Shown here: positions 35,991 to 45,038 of the stretch, in pieces
Numbering within the stretch: the first letter of the stretch is position 1
Layout of the letters: each line of letters opens with the position of its first letter
Assembly (NCBI RefSeq): GCF_016801775.1
Contig: NZ_CP069004.1
Coordinates: 3,410,001 to 3,474,000, forward strand
DNA: 64,000 nt
DNA from: Sulfitobacter mediterraneus
Lineage (GTDB): Bacteria > Pseudomonadota > Alphaproteobacteria > Rhodobacterales > Rhodobacteraceae
Direction: 5' to 3'
The notes under the pieces: generated by a model
The model's input: the letters and a program-made list of their open reading frames with translations, nothing else
Database searches by the model: none
What the model was told of the DNA's origin: nothing
Translations under genes and position numbers: made by a program

Positions 35991-37550
35991 ATGAAATATC
36001 TGTCTCAAACCGCCCTGCGCGCCGGAGCTGTCGGAGTGGCTGTCCTAGCCGCGGCGGCCAGCATGGCCCAGGCCGATGGCAAGTCGGTGACCATCGGTCT
36101 GACATCCGATCCAAGCCACCTTTACCCCCTCGCGGGCGAAGAGCTGTCGTCCAATATCATGTATTACCACCTCTATGATCCGCTGGTGAAGCGAGCGGGG
36201 GATCTGTCCTTTGGGCCGGGTCTTGCAGAAAGCTGGGAGAACGTGGATGAGACCACATGGCGCTTCAAGCTGCGCGATGGTGTGACCTTCCACAACGGCA
36301 ATGCATTTACCGCGTCGGATGTTGTTTTCACCATTGAAAAGGCCCGTGAATCCATTCGGCCTGATCTGGTGGCAAACATCGCCTCCATCACCGCGGTGGA
36401 TGACACGACGGTCGAGATCAAAACGCCCAAGCCCTATGCGGTCTTGCCCAATGATCTGGCCGAGCTGTTGATCCTTGATGAAGAATATACCACCGCCACC
36501 GGTGACACCGATATGGACCTCAAGCCTATGGGCACCGGGCCCTATATGCTGGATCAATGGATCAAAGAGGAAAAGCTGGTTCTGAAAGCCTTTGATGGCT
36601 ATTGGGCCGGGGCTCCAAAGATCAAAGAGGTCACCTTCCGCCCGATCACCAATCCAGCCACCCGCACGGCGGCATTGCTGACCGGCGAAGTGGACGTGAT
36701 CCAGGATCTTGCCGTGCGTGATGTGGACCGCGTGAAGAAAGAGGGCGGGTTCAGCGTTATCACCCGGCCAAGTCTCTTGAATGTCGTTCTGGCCATGGAC
36801 ATGCGCGAAAACTCCCCGACCATCGAGGGCAAGAACCCAATGACGGATCAGCGTGTGCGTGCGGCAATTGCGCAGGCAATTGACGTGGACGCGATCAACA
36901 AGATCGTGATGAACGGGCTGGCGACACCTTCGGATCAATATGTACCAGCGTCCCACATTGGACATGTCGACGGGTTGAACTTCCGTGAGATGTATCCGCT
37001 GGATATCGAGGGGGCCAAGGCTTTGATGGCCGAGGCAGGCTATGCTGATGGCTTCACCATGACGCTGGATGCCACCAACAACCGATATGTGAACGATGCC
37101 CAGATTGCACAGGCGTTGGCGTCGATGCTGGCCAAGATCAACATTGACCTGCAACTGAACATCATGCCCAAGTCCAACTTCTGGGGCTACATCCGCGTGC
37201 CGACCGAGAACTCCAGCTTTATCATGAGTGGCTGGGACGTGCCGTCGGGCGATGCCGGATCCATGTATGGTGCGCTTTTTTACACGCGGGGCAAGAAGGA
37301 TGGCTATGGTCAGGTGAACCGTGGTTCCTATTCCAACGCTGAAATGGACGCACTGGTTGATAAGGCCGATTCCACCCCCAAGATCGAAGAACGTGACGCC
37401 CTTCTGCAAGAAGCGACCAAGATCCTGATGGCGGATGTGCCGATGATCCCCCTGCATTACGAGCAGGACATCTATGCCGCCCGTGATGGCGTGATGCTTG
37501 AGCCGCGCGTGGACAAGTTCCTGTGGGCCTACGACATGGACGTTAACTGA
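35991..37550 (+). CDS. ABC transporter substrate-binding protein, family 5 (DppA-like)
   Basis: 519 aa periplasmic protein with a Sec signal (hydrophobic run around 10-25, cleavage near AQA28). Family features are SWENVDETTWRFKLRDGVTF near 80-99, the GTGPYMLDQW strand and the YSNAEMDALVDKA segment near the C-terminus. AGAGGAG precedes the ATG. The ligand may be a peptide, an opine or a cyclic amide; the linked hydantoinase and racemase genes favour a nitrogen heterocycle or modified amino acid. A rho-independent terminator-like hairpin follows. Confidence 0.93.
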   Translation: MKYLSQTALRAGAVGVAVLAAAASMAQADGKSVTIGLTSDPSHLYPLAGEELSSNIMYYHLYDPLVKRAGDLSFGPGLAESWENVDETTWRFKLRDGVTFHNGNAFTASDVVFTIEKARESIRPDLVANIASITAVDDTTVEIKTPKPYAVLPNDLAELLILDEEYTTATGDTDMDLKPMGTGPYMLDQWIKEEKLVLKAFDGYWAGAPKIKEVTFRPITNPATRTAALLTGEVDVIQDLAVRDVDRVKKEGGFSVITRPSLLNVVLAMDMRENSPTIEGKNPMTDQRVRAAIAQAIDVDAINKIVMNGLATPSDQYVPASHIGHVDGLNFREMYPLDIEGAKALMAEAGYADGFTMTLDATNNRYVNDAQIAQALASMLAKINIDLQLNIMPKSNFWGYIRVPTENSSFIMSGWDVPSGDAGSMYGALFYTRGKKDGYGQVNRGSYSNAEMDALVDKADSTPKIEERDALLQEATKILMADVPMIPLHYEQDIYAARDGVMLEPRVDKFLWAYDMDVN

Positions 37551-37562
37551 CCCCGTAACTGG

Positions 37563-37597
37563 CCCCAGCGCGCAATGCGCGTTGGGGTCATTTTTTT
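37563..37597 (+). terminator. Intercistronic rho-independent terminator or attenuator
   Basis: CCCCAGCGCGC (37563-37573) pairs with GCGCGTTGGGG (37577-37587), an 11-bp stem with one G-U and a three-base loop, followed by TCATTTTTTT. It lies between the binding-protein and permease genes of the same operon, so partial read-through is expected. Confidence 0.85.
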
Positions 37598-37624
37598 CCT
37601 ATCAAACAAGGCTGATCGGCGCTG

Positions 37625-38590
37625 ATGTTCGGATACCTGCTCAAACGATTGATCCAGATGACCCTCGTTCTTTGGGTGGTTTCGGTGATTGTCTTCCTGA
37701 TGATGAGTTTCACTGGCGATCCAGTGTTCATGGTTGTCCCGATTGACGCCACCGACGCCGAGATCGCGCAGGCCCGCCGTTTGCTGGGGCTCGATCAGTC
37801 GTTGCTGGTCCAATACGGCAAGTTTTTGACCAGTCTGGTGCAGGGTGATTTTGGCAATTCATACGTGTTCCGCCAACCTGCCATGACCCTCATCCTTGAA
37901 CGGATGCCAGCCACGGTCGAAATGGTTCTGGTGGCGATGGCGCTCGCCATTGCCGTGGCAATCCCCTTGGGCGTCTATGCTGGGGCCAACCCCAACAGCC
38001 GGATCAGCCGGGTTATCATGGCCGGGTCTCTCTTGGGGATCTCCCTGCCGGGTTTTTGGGTCGGGATGGTGTTGATCTACCTCTTCGCAGTTCATTGGGG
38101 GGTCTTTCCCTCTTCCGGCCGCGGCGACACGGCAGAGCTTTTTGGTCTGCGGATCAGCTTGCTGACTTGGGATGGCTGGCATCACATCATGTTGCCCGCG
38201 ATCACCCTGTCCCTTGGAACCATGGCCATTTTGCTGCGCATGACCCGTGCCGGCATGATGGAAGTGGGGCGTCAGGACTTTATGAAATTTGCCCGCGCCA
38301 AAGGGGCGACGCGGCGCGATGTGCTGTATAAACACGGGCTGAAAAACGCGCTGATCCCGGTGGTGACAATCTTTGGTCTGCAATTGGGGGATCTGATTGC
38401 CTTTGCGACAATCACCGAAACGATCTTTTCCTGGCCCGGCATGGGCAAGCTTTTGATCGACAGCATCTACCGCGCCGATCGCCCGGTGATTGTGGTCTAC
38501 CTGATGCTGGTGGCGCTGATCTTTGTGGTCATCAACTTTATCGTCGATATCGTCTACACGATGATCGACCCGCGCATCACGCTGAAATGA
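37625..38590 (+). CDS. ABC transporter permease (DppB-like)
   Basis: 321 aa membrane protein. It has the typical N-terminus YLLKRLIQMTLVLWVVSVIV, a short-loop region ending in a large periplasmic segment, and the EAA-like coupling loop DFMKFARAKGATRRDVLYKH near residues 218-237. GTNHG-type changes are not seen. It precedes the DppC-like gene by four bases. Confidence 0.93.
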   Translation: MFGYLLKRLIQMTLVLWVVSVIVFLMMSFTGDPVFMVVPIDATDAEIAQARRLLGLDQSLLVQYGKFLTSLVQGDFGNSYVFRQPAMTLILERMPATVEMVLVAMALAIAVAIPLGVYAGANPNSRISRVIMAGSLLGISLPGFWVGMVLIYLFAVHWGVFPSSGRGDTAELFGLRISLLTWDGWHHIMLPAITLSLGTMAILLRMTRAGMMEVGRQDFMKFARAKGATRRDVLYKHGLKNALIPVVTIFGLQLGDLIAFATITETIFSWPGMGKLLIDSIYRADRPVIVVYLMLVALIFVVINFIVDIVYTMIDPRITLK

Positions 38591-38594
38591 GCAT

Positions 38595-39470
38595 ATGATG
38601 ACTGGCTTCTTCCGTTCCGAGTTTTTCCACAACTACAAGCGCAGCACCTCTGCTATCATTGGAAGTGCGCTTATGGCCTTTTTTGCCTTTGCGGTGCTGG
38701 CTGGCCCATTTCTGGTGGCGCAGGATCCCTATGATATTGCCGCGCTGAACCTGATGGACAGCTACAAACCACCCATGTGGCTGGAGGGCGGCGATCCACG
38801 CTTTCCGCTTGGCACAGACGGGCAGGGGCGGGATGTCTGGGCGTCGATTCTCTATGGTGCACGGATCTCGGTGTTTATCGGGCTGGTGGCGATGATTGCT
38901 TCTTGTACGCTGGGCACTCTGCTGGGTCTGGTTGCCGGGTTTTATGGTGGCATCGCCGATGCGATCATCATGCGCATTGCGGACATTCAGCTGTCCTTTC
39001 CGTCCATTCTAATTGCCCTGTTCCTGATGTCCGCGGTGGGCACCGGCATCGACAAGGTTCTGATTGCGCTGACCGCCGTGGGTTGGGTCGTCTATGCCAG
39101 AACGGTGCGGGGCTCGACCCTGTCGGAGATCGAAAAGGAATACGTGCAGGCGGCCAAGGTGGCCGGATTGTCCAACCGCAAGATCATTCGCAAACATGTC
39201 CTGCCCAATGTTCTGACCCCCTTGATCGTAATCGCCACGATTCAGGTCGGCACCTTCGTGTTGATCGAAGCATCACTGAGCTTTCTGGGGGTGGGTGTGC
39301 CGATCACCCAACCGTCGCTGGGCCTGCTGATCAAAAACGGTTTTGACGTGCTGTTCAGCGGCCTGTGGTGGACTTCGGTTTTCCCCGGTGTGGCGATCAT
39401 GACCTTGGTTTTTGGCATCAACCTGTTTGGCGATTTCCTGCGCGACGAACTTAATCCGAGGCTCAAATGA
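38595..39470 (+). CDS. ABC transporter permease (DppC-like)
   Basis: 291 aa. The N-terminal cytoplasmic region and first membrane helix are followed by the family line FPLGTDGQGRDVWASILYGA near residues 70-90, and the coupling loop EKEYVQAAKVAGLSNRKII near 180-198. It pairs with the DppB-like subunit, and its stop overlaps the next ATPase start (ATGA). Confidence 0.93.
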   Translation: MMTGFFRSEFFHNYKRSTSAIIGSALMAFFAFAVLAGPFLVAQDPYDIAALNLMDSYKPPMWLEGGDPRFPLGTDGQGRDVWASILYGARISVFIGLVAMIASCTLGTLLGLVAGFYGGIADAIIMRIADIQLSFPSILIALFLMSAVGTGIDKVLIALTAVGWVVYARTVRGSTLSEIEKEYVQAAKVAGLSNRKIIRKHVLPNVLTPLIVIATIQVGTFVLIEASLSFLGVGVPITQPSLGLLIKNGFDVLFSGLWWTSVFPGVAIMTLVFGINLFGDFLRDELNPRLK

Positions 39471-40465
39471 CCACGCAAACCAAGTCAAAGCCGTTGCTGG
39501 CGGTGCAGGATCTGCACACCCATTTCCACACCTTTGCCGGAACGGTCAAAGCGGTCAACGGTGTCAGCTTCGAAATCGGCGCAGGTGAGGTGATGGGCCT
39601 TGTCGGTGAAAGCGGCGGTGGCAAATCGGTTGTCGGTTTTTCCATTCTCGGCCTGATCGACAGCCCTGGAAAGATCGAGGGCGGGCAGATCCTGCTGGAC
39701 GGGCAAGACCTTGTAACCGCTGGCGAGGACCGTCTGAGACAGGTGCGCGGCCGCGAGATATCGATGGTCTTTCAAGATCCGATGACCTCGCTCAACCCGT
39801 TGCACACTGTGGGTCGGCAGATGGATGAGGTTTTGTGCCTGCACTCCGATCTGGACGCAGGCGCCCGCAAGCAGGCCTGTATCGACATGCTGGAAAGCGT
39901 CGGCATCAGCCGGGCTGAGGAACGTCTCAAGGCCTATCCGCACCAGTTCTCTGGCGGCATGAGACAGCGGGTCGTGATCGCCATTGCCATGCTGGCCCGA
40001 CCCCGGTTGATCATCGCGGATGAGCCGACAACTGCCCTAGACGTGACCATCCAAAGCCAGATCCTCAAGCTGATGCGCCAGCAGATCGCGGACAAGGGCG
40101 CGTCGATGATCCTGATCACCCATGATCTGGCGGTGGTCTCCGAAATGGCCGATCACATCACGGTCCTGTATTGCGGCAACGTGGTTGAGCGCGGCAAAAC
40201 CAGAGAACTGATTGAAACGCCGACCCATCCCTATACCCGCGGTCTGATTGACAGCATCCCAGACACCGCAGAACGCCATGACCGGTTGAAACAGATCCCC
40301 GGCTCGGTGCCGGACATTCGAAACCTGCCCAAAGGGTGCAATTTCAAGGATCGCTGCCCACGGGCGCAAGCGCTTTGCGCAGAGCGCGAGCCGTCCCTCA
40401 CGGCGCAGCATGGCTCGCTTTGGGCGGCTTGCCACTTCCCCCTCAAACCGGGAGAGCTTGCATGA
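39467..40465 (+). CDS. ABC transporter ATPase (DppD-like)
   Basis: 332 aa. Walker A GESGGGKS is near residues 45-52, then the signature FSGGMRQRV and Walker B LIIADEPTTALD. The C-terminal oligopeptide-transporter extension has the Fe-S-type cysteine cluster pattern GCNFKDRCPRAQALC. It forms a heterodimer with the next ATPase, and both composite sites look canonical, unlike the pair in the first locus. Confidence 0.93.
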   Translation: MTTQTKSKPLLAVQDLHTHFHTFAGTVKAVNGVSFEIGAGEVMGLVGESGGGKSVVGFSILGLIDSPGKIEGGQILLDGQDLVTAGEDRLRQVRGREISMVFQDPMTSLNPLHTVGRQMDEVLCLHSDLDAGARKQACIDMLESVGISRAEERLKAYPHQFSGGMRQRVVIAIAMLARPRLIIADEPTTALDVTIQSQILKLMRQQIADKGASMILITHDLAVVSEMADHITVLYCGNVVERGKTRELIETPTHPYTRGLIDSIPDTAERHDRLKQIPGSVPDIRNLPKGCNFKDRCPRAQALCAEREPSLTAQHGSLWAACHFPLKPGELA

Positions 40466-41496
40466 CTTCGATATCTGATCCCATGTTGGATGTGCGTGAT
40501 CTTGAGATGCACTTTGCCATCGGCGGCGGTCTTTTGGACCGGCTCAAGCTGGACAGGGGCGGCTTGCGGTTGGAAAACCCGGTTGTGCGGGCGGTGAATG
40601 GCGTGAGCTTTTCCATTGCCCGCGGCGAGATCATGGCTTTGGTTGGCGAAAGCGGATGCGGCAAATCCACGGTCGCCAAAACCATTGCCCGTATCTACAA
40701 ACCGACCGTGGGCGAAATCCATGTCGATGGCGAAGACATCGCCGGTCACGGGTTTGCAGAGATGCTGCCGGTGCGGGCCAAGATGCAGATGATCTTCCAA
40801 GATCCCTATGCTTCGCTGAACCCCCGCCAGAAGGTACGCGACATCGTGGCAGAGCCATTGTTGGAGCAGACCAAATCCGCGGCAGACCGCAAAGCCGTGC
40901 CCGCGCAGATCGAGAAACTCTTGGCGCGGGTCGGGCTGAACGCGGAACATGCGGGGCGTTATCCGCACCAGTTTTCCGGCGGGCAGCGGCAGCGGATCGG
41001 CATTGCCCGTGCACTGTCGGTGACGCCGGGATTGATCGTGGCGGATGAACCGGTCTCGGCTTTGGATGTGTCCATTCAGGCACAGATCCTGAACCTGATG
41101 AAAGATCTGCGTGACGAATTTGGGCTGGCCTATCTGTTCATCAGCCACGACCTCTCCGTTGTGCATCACATCGCGGACCGTGTGGGCGTGATGTATCTGG
41201 GTTTCATGGTCGAGAACGCGCCGCGCGATATTCTTTTCTCGCGCCCGCGGCACCCCTACACACGTGCGCTTCTTTCTGCAGCACCCAGTATCAAACCCAA
41301 GCGCAGCAGCGAAGAGATTGTCCTCAGCGGTGAGGTGCCATCGGCGCTTGATCTTCCGACGGGCTGCTGTTTCCGGACCCGTTGCCCCTTTGCATGGGAC
41401 CGCTGCGCCCGCGAACGACCCGCACTACAGGACGTGGGTGCAGGGCAAACTGTGGCGTGCCACCTGACGGATGAGCCGGAAAGGGATCGCCCATGA
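40462..41496 (+). CDS. ABC transporter ATPase (DppF-like)
   Basis: 344 aa. The start at 40462 overlaps the DppD stop; the longer frame from 40336 lies inside the previous gene. Walker A GESGCGKST, signature FSGGQRQRI, Walker B LIVADEPVSALD and the C-terminal CCFRTRCPFAWDRC cysteine cluster are visible. An insertion of about ten residues near 25-40 (GLLDRLKLDRGG) is common in DppF-type proteins. The stop overlaps the next start. Confidence 0.93.
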   Translation: MTSISDPMLDVRDLEMHFAIGGGLLDRLKLDRGGLRLENPVVRAVNGVSFSIARGEIMALVGESGCGKSTVAKTIARIYKPTVGEIHVDGEDIAGHGFAEMLPVRAKMQMIFQDPYASLNPRQKVRDIVAEPLLEQTKSAADRKAVPAQIEKLLARVGLNAEHAGRYPHQFSGGQRQRIGIARALSVTPGLIVADEPVSALDVSIQAQILNLMKDLRDEFGLAYLFISHDLSVVHHIADRVGVMYLGFMVENAPRDILFSRPRHPYTRALLSAAPSIKPKRSSEEIVLSGEVPSALDLPTGCCFRTRCPFAWDRCARERPALQDVGAGQTVACHLTDEPERDRP

Positions 41497-42926
41497 CCAC
41501 AATCGCACAGGCGCGTTTAGGCATTCACGACCCCCATGATTGCACCGATGCCAGCGATGAGCTGCCGATCCTGCACGCGATCTACGATACATTGGTGCGC
41601 CGGGTGGGCACCGAATTTGTTCCACATCTGGCACAAAGCTGGACGGTCAGCGAGGATGCACAGCACTGGGTTTTCGATTTGCAACCGGGCGTGACATTTC
41701 ATGACGGTTCTCCCTGTGACGCAGCAGCCGTGGCCTCAAGCCTTGAGCGTATGGCACGTGCGGACAAAGGCTATACCCTCGGTGCCCCAGCCGTTTGGCG
41801 GCAATTTCTTGGCGGCGCGGCGCTGGAGGTTCTGAACCCACTTCGGTTGTCGGTCCGGCTCGCCGCCCCGATGGCGGATCTGCTTGATGTGCTGGAGCAA
41901 GGCTTCATCGTGGCGCCATCCGCCTTTGCTGCCCTCGATACAAAGAATTACACCGTCCAGATCGGCAGCGGCCCTTACCGCCTTCAAGCGGTGTCGGATG
42001 GGCAGATCACCGCCACCCGCGTGGCGGATCATTTTGCCGGAACACCGGCCAACGCCCGGATCACCTGGAAGCTGGTTCAAGACCCGGCGGACCGATTGGC
42101 GCTGCTGGAACGCGGCGAGGTTGCGGTCGCCAACGGATTGGACTTTGACGCTTCTCGCGCCCTTGGCGCGATGCGTCATGAATTTCTGTCCCCGGTCGCA
42201 ATTATTTATCTGCTGAATGCCGCGCAGGGGCCGCTGGCCGATGCGCGGGTGCGCCGTGCCCTCAGCCTTGCTGTGGACCGCGATGCGATTGTGCAGACCG
42301 TGATGCAGGGCGCGGCCCGGCCGCTGCACGGTTTTGTCAGTCCAAATCACTATGGTTCCTGCCACACCGCGCCAATCACAATGGACCGAGAGACCGCGAA
42401 ACGGCTCTTGGCCGAAGCGGGATATGGCTCCGGTCTGACCCTGAACGTGGACTGCCCGACACGGCTCCCCGATGAGGCCGAAAGGCTCACTGCGGCTTTG
42501 GCGGTGCAATTGGCGGAGGTTGGGATCGCATTGGCGGTCACCGTCCATCCGGAACGTGAAGACTATGCCCATATGGTGCGCCGCAAGGAAATCGCAGATC
42601 TTTGTGTCTTTGATTCCAGCCCGATGAGCACCTACCGGGTACTTTATGAAAAGATCGACGCGCGCATCAAAGGATCGTGGTGGCAAGGCTATGAAAACCC
42701 CAAGATCGAGGCTTTGATCGACAAGGGCCGCATCACAACGGACCGCGCCGCGCGGGCGAAGATCTGGCAAGAGGCCTACCGGCTGTTGCAGGATGATCCG
42801 GCTTGGCTGACACTTTACAATCCGGTTCGGGTGATTGGTCTTTGGGGCGCGCACCCGGGTTTTAAGATGCCCGCGGACGGCGTGATTGACGTGGCAAGTT
42901 TGCCAAAACTGGAGGCACCAGAATGA
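41493..42926 (+). CDS. Family 5 solute-binding-like protein without signal peptide
   Basis: 477 aa. The chain matches the family 5 binding protein fold (LAQSWTVSEDAQHWVFDLQP, then FHDGSPCDAAAVASSLERMA, and GSGPYRL) but begins MTTIAQARLGIHDPHDCTDA, with no basic n-region or hydrophobic core. The start is fixed by its ATGA overlap with the DppF stop, and no upstream in-frame start gives a leader. It therefore looks cytoplasmic, or depends on another route. It is coupled to the amidohydrolase gene downstream. A genuine cytoplasmic binding protein, a degraded exported one, and an altered role are all possible. Confidence 0.82.
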   Translation: MTTIAQARLGIHDPHDCTDASDELPILHAIYDTLVRRVGTEFVPHLAQSWTVSEDAQHWVFDLQPGVTFHDGSPCDAAAVASSLERMARADKGYTLGAPAVWRQFLGGAALEVLNPLRLSVRLAAPMADLLDVLEQGFIVAPSAFAALDTKNYTVQIGSGPYRLQAVSDGQITATRVADHFAGTPANARITWKLVQDPADRLALLERGEVAVANGLDFDASRALGAMRHEFLSPVAIIYLLNAAQGPLADARVRRALSLAVDRDAIVQTVMQGAARPLHGFVSPNHYGSCHTAPITMDRETAKRLLAEAGYGSGLTLNVDCPTRLPDEAERLTAALAVQLAEVGIALAVTVHPEREDYAHMVRRKEIADLCVFDSSPMSTYRVLYEKIDARIKGSWWQGYENPKIEALIDKGRITTDRAARAKIWQEAYRLLQDDPAWLTLYNPVRVIGLWGAHPGFKMPADGVIDVASLPKLEAPE

Positions 42927-44374
42927 CAGAGGCTGATACGCTTTTCACTGGTGGTTGCCTTGTGACCATGAACGATCAACGCGAGGTGCTGGATCGCGGC
43001 GCGGTGGCCGTTTCTGGCGGGCGGATCGTGGCTGTGGGGGAGGCTGTGGCGCTGGCCGTTCAGGTGCGTGCAGCAAAGGTCATTGATTGCACCGACCAGA
43101 TCATTCTGCCGGGTCTTGTGGATGTGCATGCCCACGCCGGTCACGGGCTGATCAAATCTATCGGCATGCACAACGGCAATAGGTGGGAAGAGATCTGCGG
43201 CGAAGTTTACACGCAAGCCTCGGACACGGCGTTCTGGTATGCCGAGGCCCGCCTTGCCGCGTTGGAGCGGCTTCGGTTTGGCGTGACCACCGGGGTATCC
43301 CTGCTGGGCGGCGGTGACACAATCATGCGCACAGATGATCCGGCCTATGCCACGGCGCATTGCGAGGGGGTCATGACCGTCGGCACCCGTTCGGTTGTTG
43401 CCGTGGGGCCAACCCGCGCCCCGCATCCAATTGATTATGCCCATTACAAAGGCGGCAGCCGCACAACCTATCCGGTGCGCTTTGAGCAGCAGTTCGAGAC
43501 CTGTCAACATATCTTCGAGGCATGGCACGGCAAGGCAGATGACACGATCCGCATCGCCATGCTCTATCCCGTTTTACGCGATGAGCATGAGCGCGACATG
43601 GCGCCTGAAGACTACGTCGCCGCCTGTGCACAAAGCCAGGCAGTCCGTCAGTTTGCCAAAGACAATAGCGCGGTCTTCACCCAGGACGGTCACTGGCGCG
43701 GATCAGTGCGCAGGGCACATGAACTGGGGCTTTTGGGGCCGCAATCCTTGCTGTCCCACTGCATTGATCTGCACGAGGACGAGATCGCGCTGATTGCCGA
43801 GACAGACACCAAGGTGGCGCATAATCCATCCGCCAATGCCTCTATCATGGGGCGCTGCCCCGCGATTGAGATGATGGCGCAGGGGGCGACGGTTGCCCTG
43901 GGATCAGACGCCACAGCGCCGGACCGGTCGGCAGACATGTTCCGCCACATGCAGCAGGCGATGCATTACCACCGCAGGCATTTTCAGGATGCAGATGTCC
44001 TGCCCATCGGCAAGACGTTGGAAATGTGTACGATTGGTGGGGCGCGGGCCTTGGGCATGGAGGCCGATATCGGGTCTTTGGAGGTTGGCAAACGCGCGGA
44101 TGTGATCACCGTTGATCTGCGCCGTGCGCATTTGTTCCCGCCCAACATGCCGCTGCACCGGCTGGTCTGTTTTGCAAATGGCAATGATGTTAGCAATGTG
44201 ATGGTGGGCGGGGCCATGGTGCTTGAGGATGGCCGCGCAACGCAGGTGCACGAGGATGAGATCCTTGCCGATGCCGCGCGGCAATGTGCCGTGATGCTGG
44301 AACGTATCGGCGGCGGTCAGGCGGATATGGCCCTGCCGGATGACTTTTGGGGAAGAGAGGCAACACCCGCATGA
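42923..44374 (+). CDS. Amidohydrolase (TrzN/AtzB/SsnA-like deaminase or chlorohydrolase branch)
   Basis: 483 aa metal-dependent hydrolase. Motifs: VDVHAHAGHG (H69, H71), then SHCIDLHEDEI (His), HNPSANASIM and LGSDATAPDR (metal-binding Asp). This matches the subgroup that deaminates or hydrolyses aminopyrimidines, triazines and similar rings. The start overlaps the preceding stop. In this locus it may remove an amino or other group from a ring before or after hydantoinase action. Confidence 0.9.
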   Translation: MTEADTLFTGGCLVTMNDQREVLDRGAVAVSGGRIVAVGEAVALAVQVRAAKVIDCTDQIILPGLVDVHAHAGHGLIKSIGMHNGNRWEEICGEVYTQASDTAFWYAEARLAALERLRFGVTTGVSLLGGGDTIMRTDDPAYATAHCEGVMTVGTRSVVAVGPTRAPHPIDYAHYKGGSRTTYPVRFEQQFETCQHIFEAWHGKADDTIRIAMLYPVLRDEHERDMAPEDYVAACAQSQAVRQFAKDNSAVFTQDGHWRGSVRRAHELGLLGPQSLLSHCIDLHEDEIALIAETDTKVAHNPSANASIMGRCPAIEMMAQGATVALGSDATAPDRSADMFRHMQQAMHYHRRHFQDADVLPIGKTLEMCTIGGARALGMEADIGSLEVGKRADVITVDLRRAHLFPPNMPLHRLVCFANGNDVSNVMVGGAMVLEDGRATQVHEDEILADAARQCAVMLERIGGGQADMALPDDFWGREATPA

Positions 44375-45030
44375 CCATCTATGTGATCAACCCCAACAGC
44401 AGCCAACACGTCACGGATGGCATTAGCCGCGCTGTTGACCCAATGCGCGCTGCCGCTCCGGTTCCGATTGAAGCCCGGACTCTGGCCGAAGGGCCGCCGG
44501 GCATTGAAACGCAAGCGCATGTGGATGGGGTCGTGGCCCCGATGCTGGCCCATTGCGCGGCTCTTGAAGAAACCGCCAGCGCCTTCGTCGTGGCCTGTTA
44601 TTCCGATCCGGGATTGGCGGCGCTGCGCGAGCAATCAAACCATCCTGTGCTGGGCATTGCAGAGGCCTCCATCCTGACCGCGATGACCCTCGGCCAGCAG
44701 TTCGGCATTATCTCCATCCTGTCCACCAGCATACCGCGTCACATGCGCTATGTCGGGGCCATGGGCGTGATGGACCGGCTGGCGGGGGATCACCCGCTGG
44801 AGCTGGGCGTGGCCGAATTGGCCGATGAAACCCGCACGTTCGAGCGGCTCATTTCCGTCGGCGAACACCTGCGCGACACAGCACGGGCAGACGTTGTTAT
44901 TCTGGGCTGCGCAGGCATGACCGCTTTTCGCACCGATCTTGAAACCCATCTTGGCATTCCGGTGGTCGAACCTTGTCAGGCCGCCACTGCCATGGCGATC
45001 GGGCGGGTGGCACTTCAAAAGACACGATAG
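44371..45030 (+). CDS. Asp/Glu racemase family, hydantoin-racemase-like
   Basis: 219 aa. Two cysteines in the expected places for a two-base racemase are C76 (FVVACYSDPG) and C180 (VILGCAGMT). The N-terminal INPNSS motif and length match hydantoin racemases more than glutamate racemases. The start at 44371 is within the amidohydrolase stop. With the hydantoinase encoded at 33218 it suggests stereo-conversion of a 5-substituted hydantoin or similar ring; a maleate-isomerase-like role is the alternative. Confidence 0.88.
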   Translation: MTIYVINPNSSQHVTDGISRAVDPMRAAAPVPIEARTLAEGPPGIETQAHVDGVVAPMLAHCAALEETASAFVVACYSDPGLAALREQSNHPVLGIAEASILTAMTLGQQFGIISILSTSIPRHMRYVGAMGVMDRLAGDHPLELGVAELADETRTFERLISVGEHLRDTARADVVILGCAGMTAFRTDLETHLGIPVVEPCQAATAMAIGRVALQKTR

Positions 45031-45038
45031 GACCAACA

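Noticed and set aside
36045..37457. 470-codon open frame on the minus strand, antisense to the DppA-like gene
   Set aside because: It lies wholly inside a clear binding-protein gene, has no recognisable family, and is rich in His, Gly and Arg as expected of antisense frames in GC-rich DNA.
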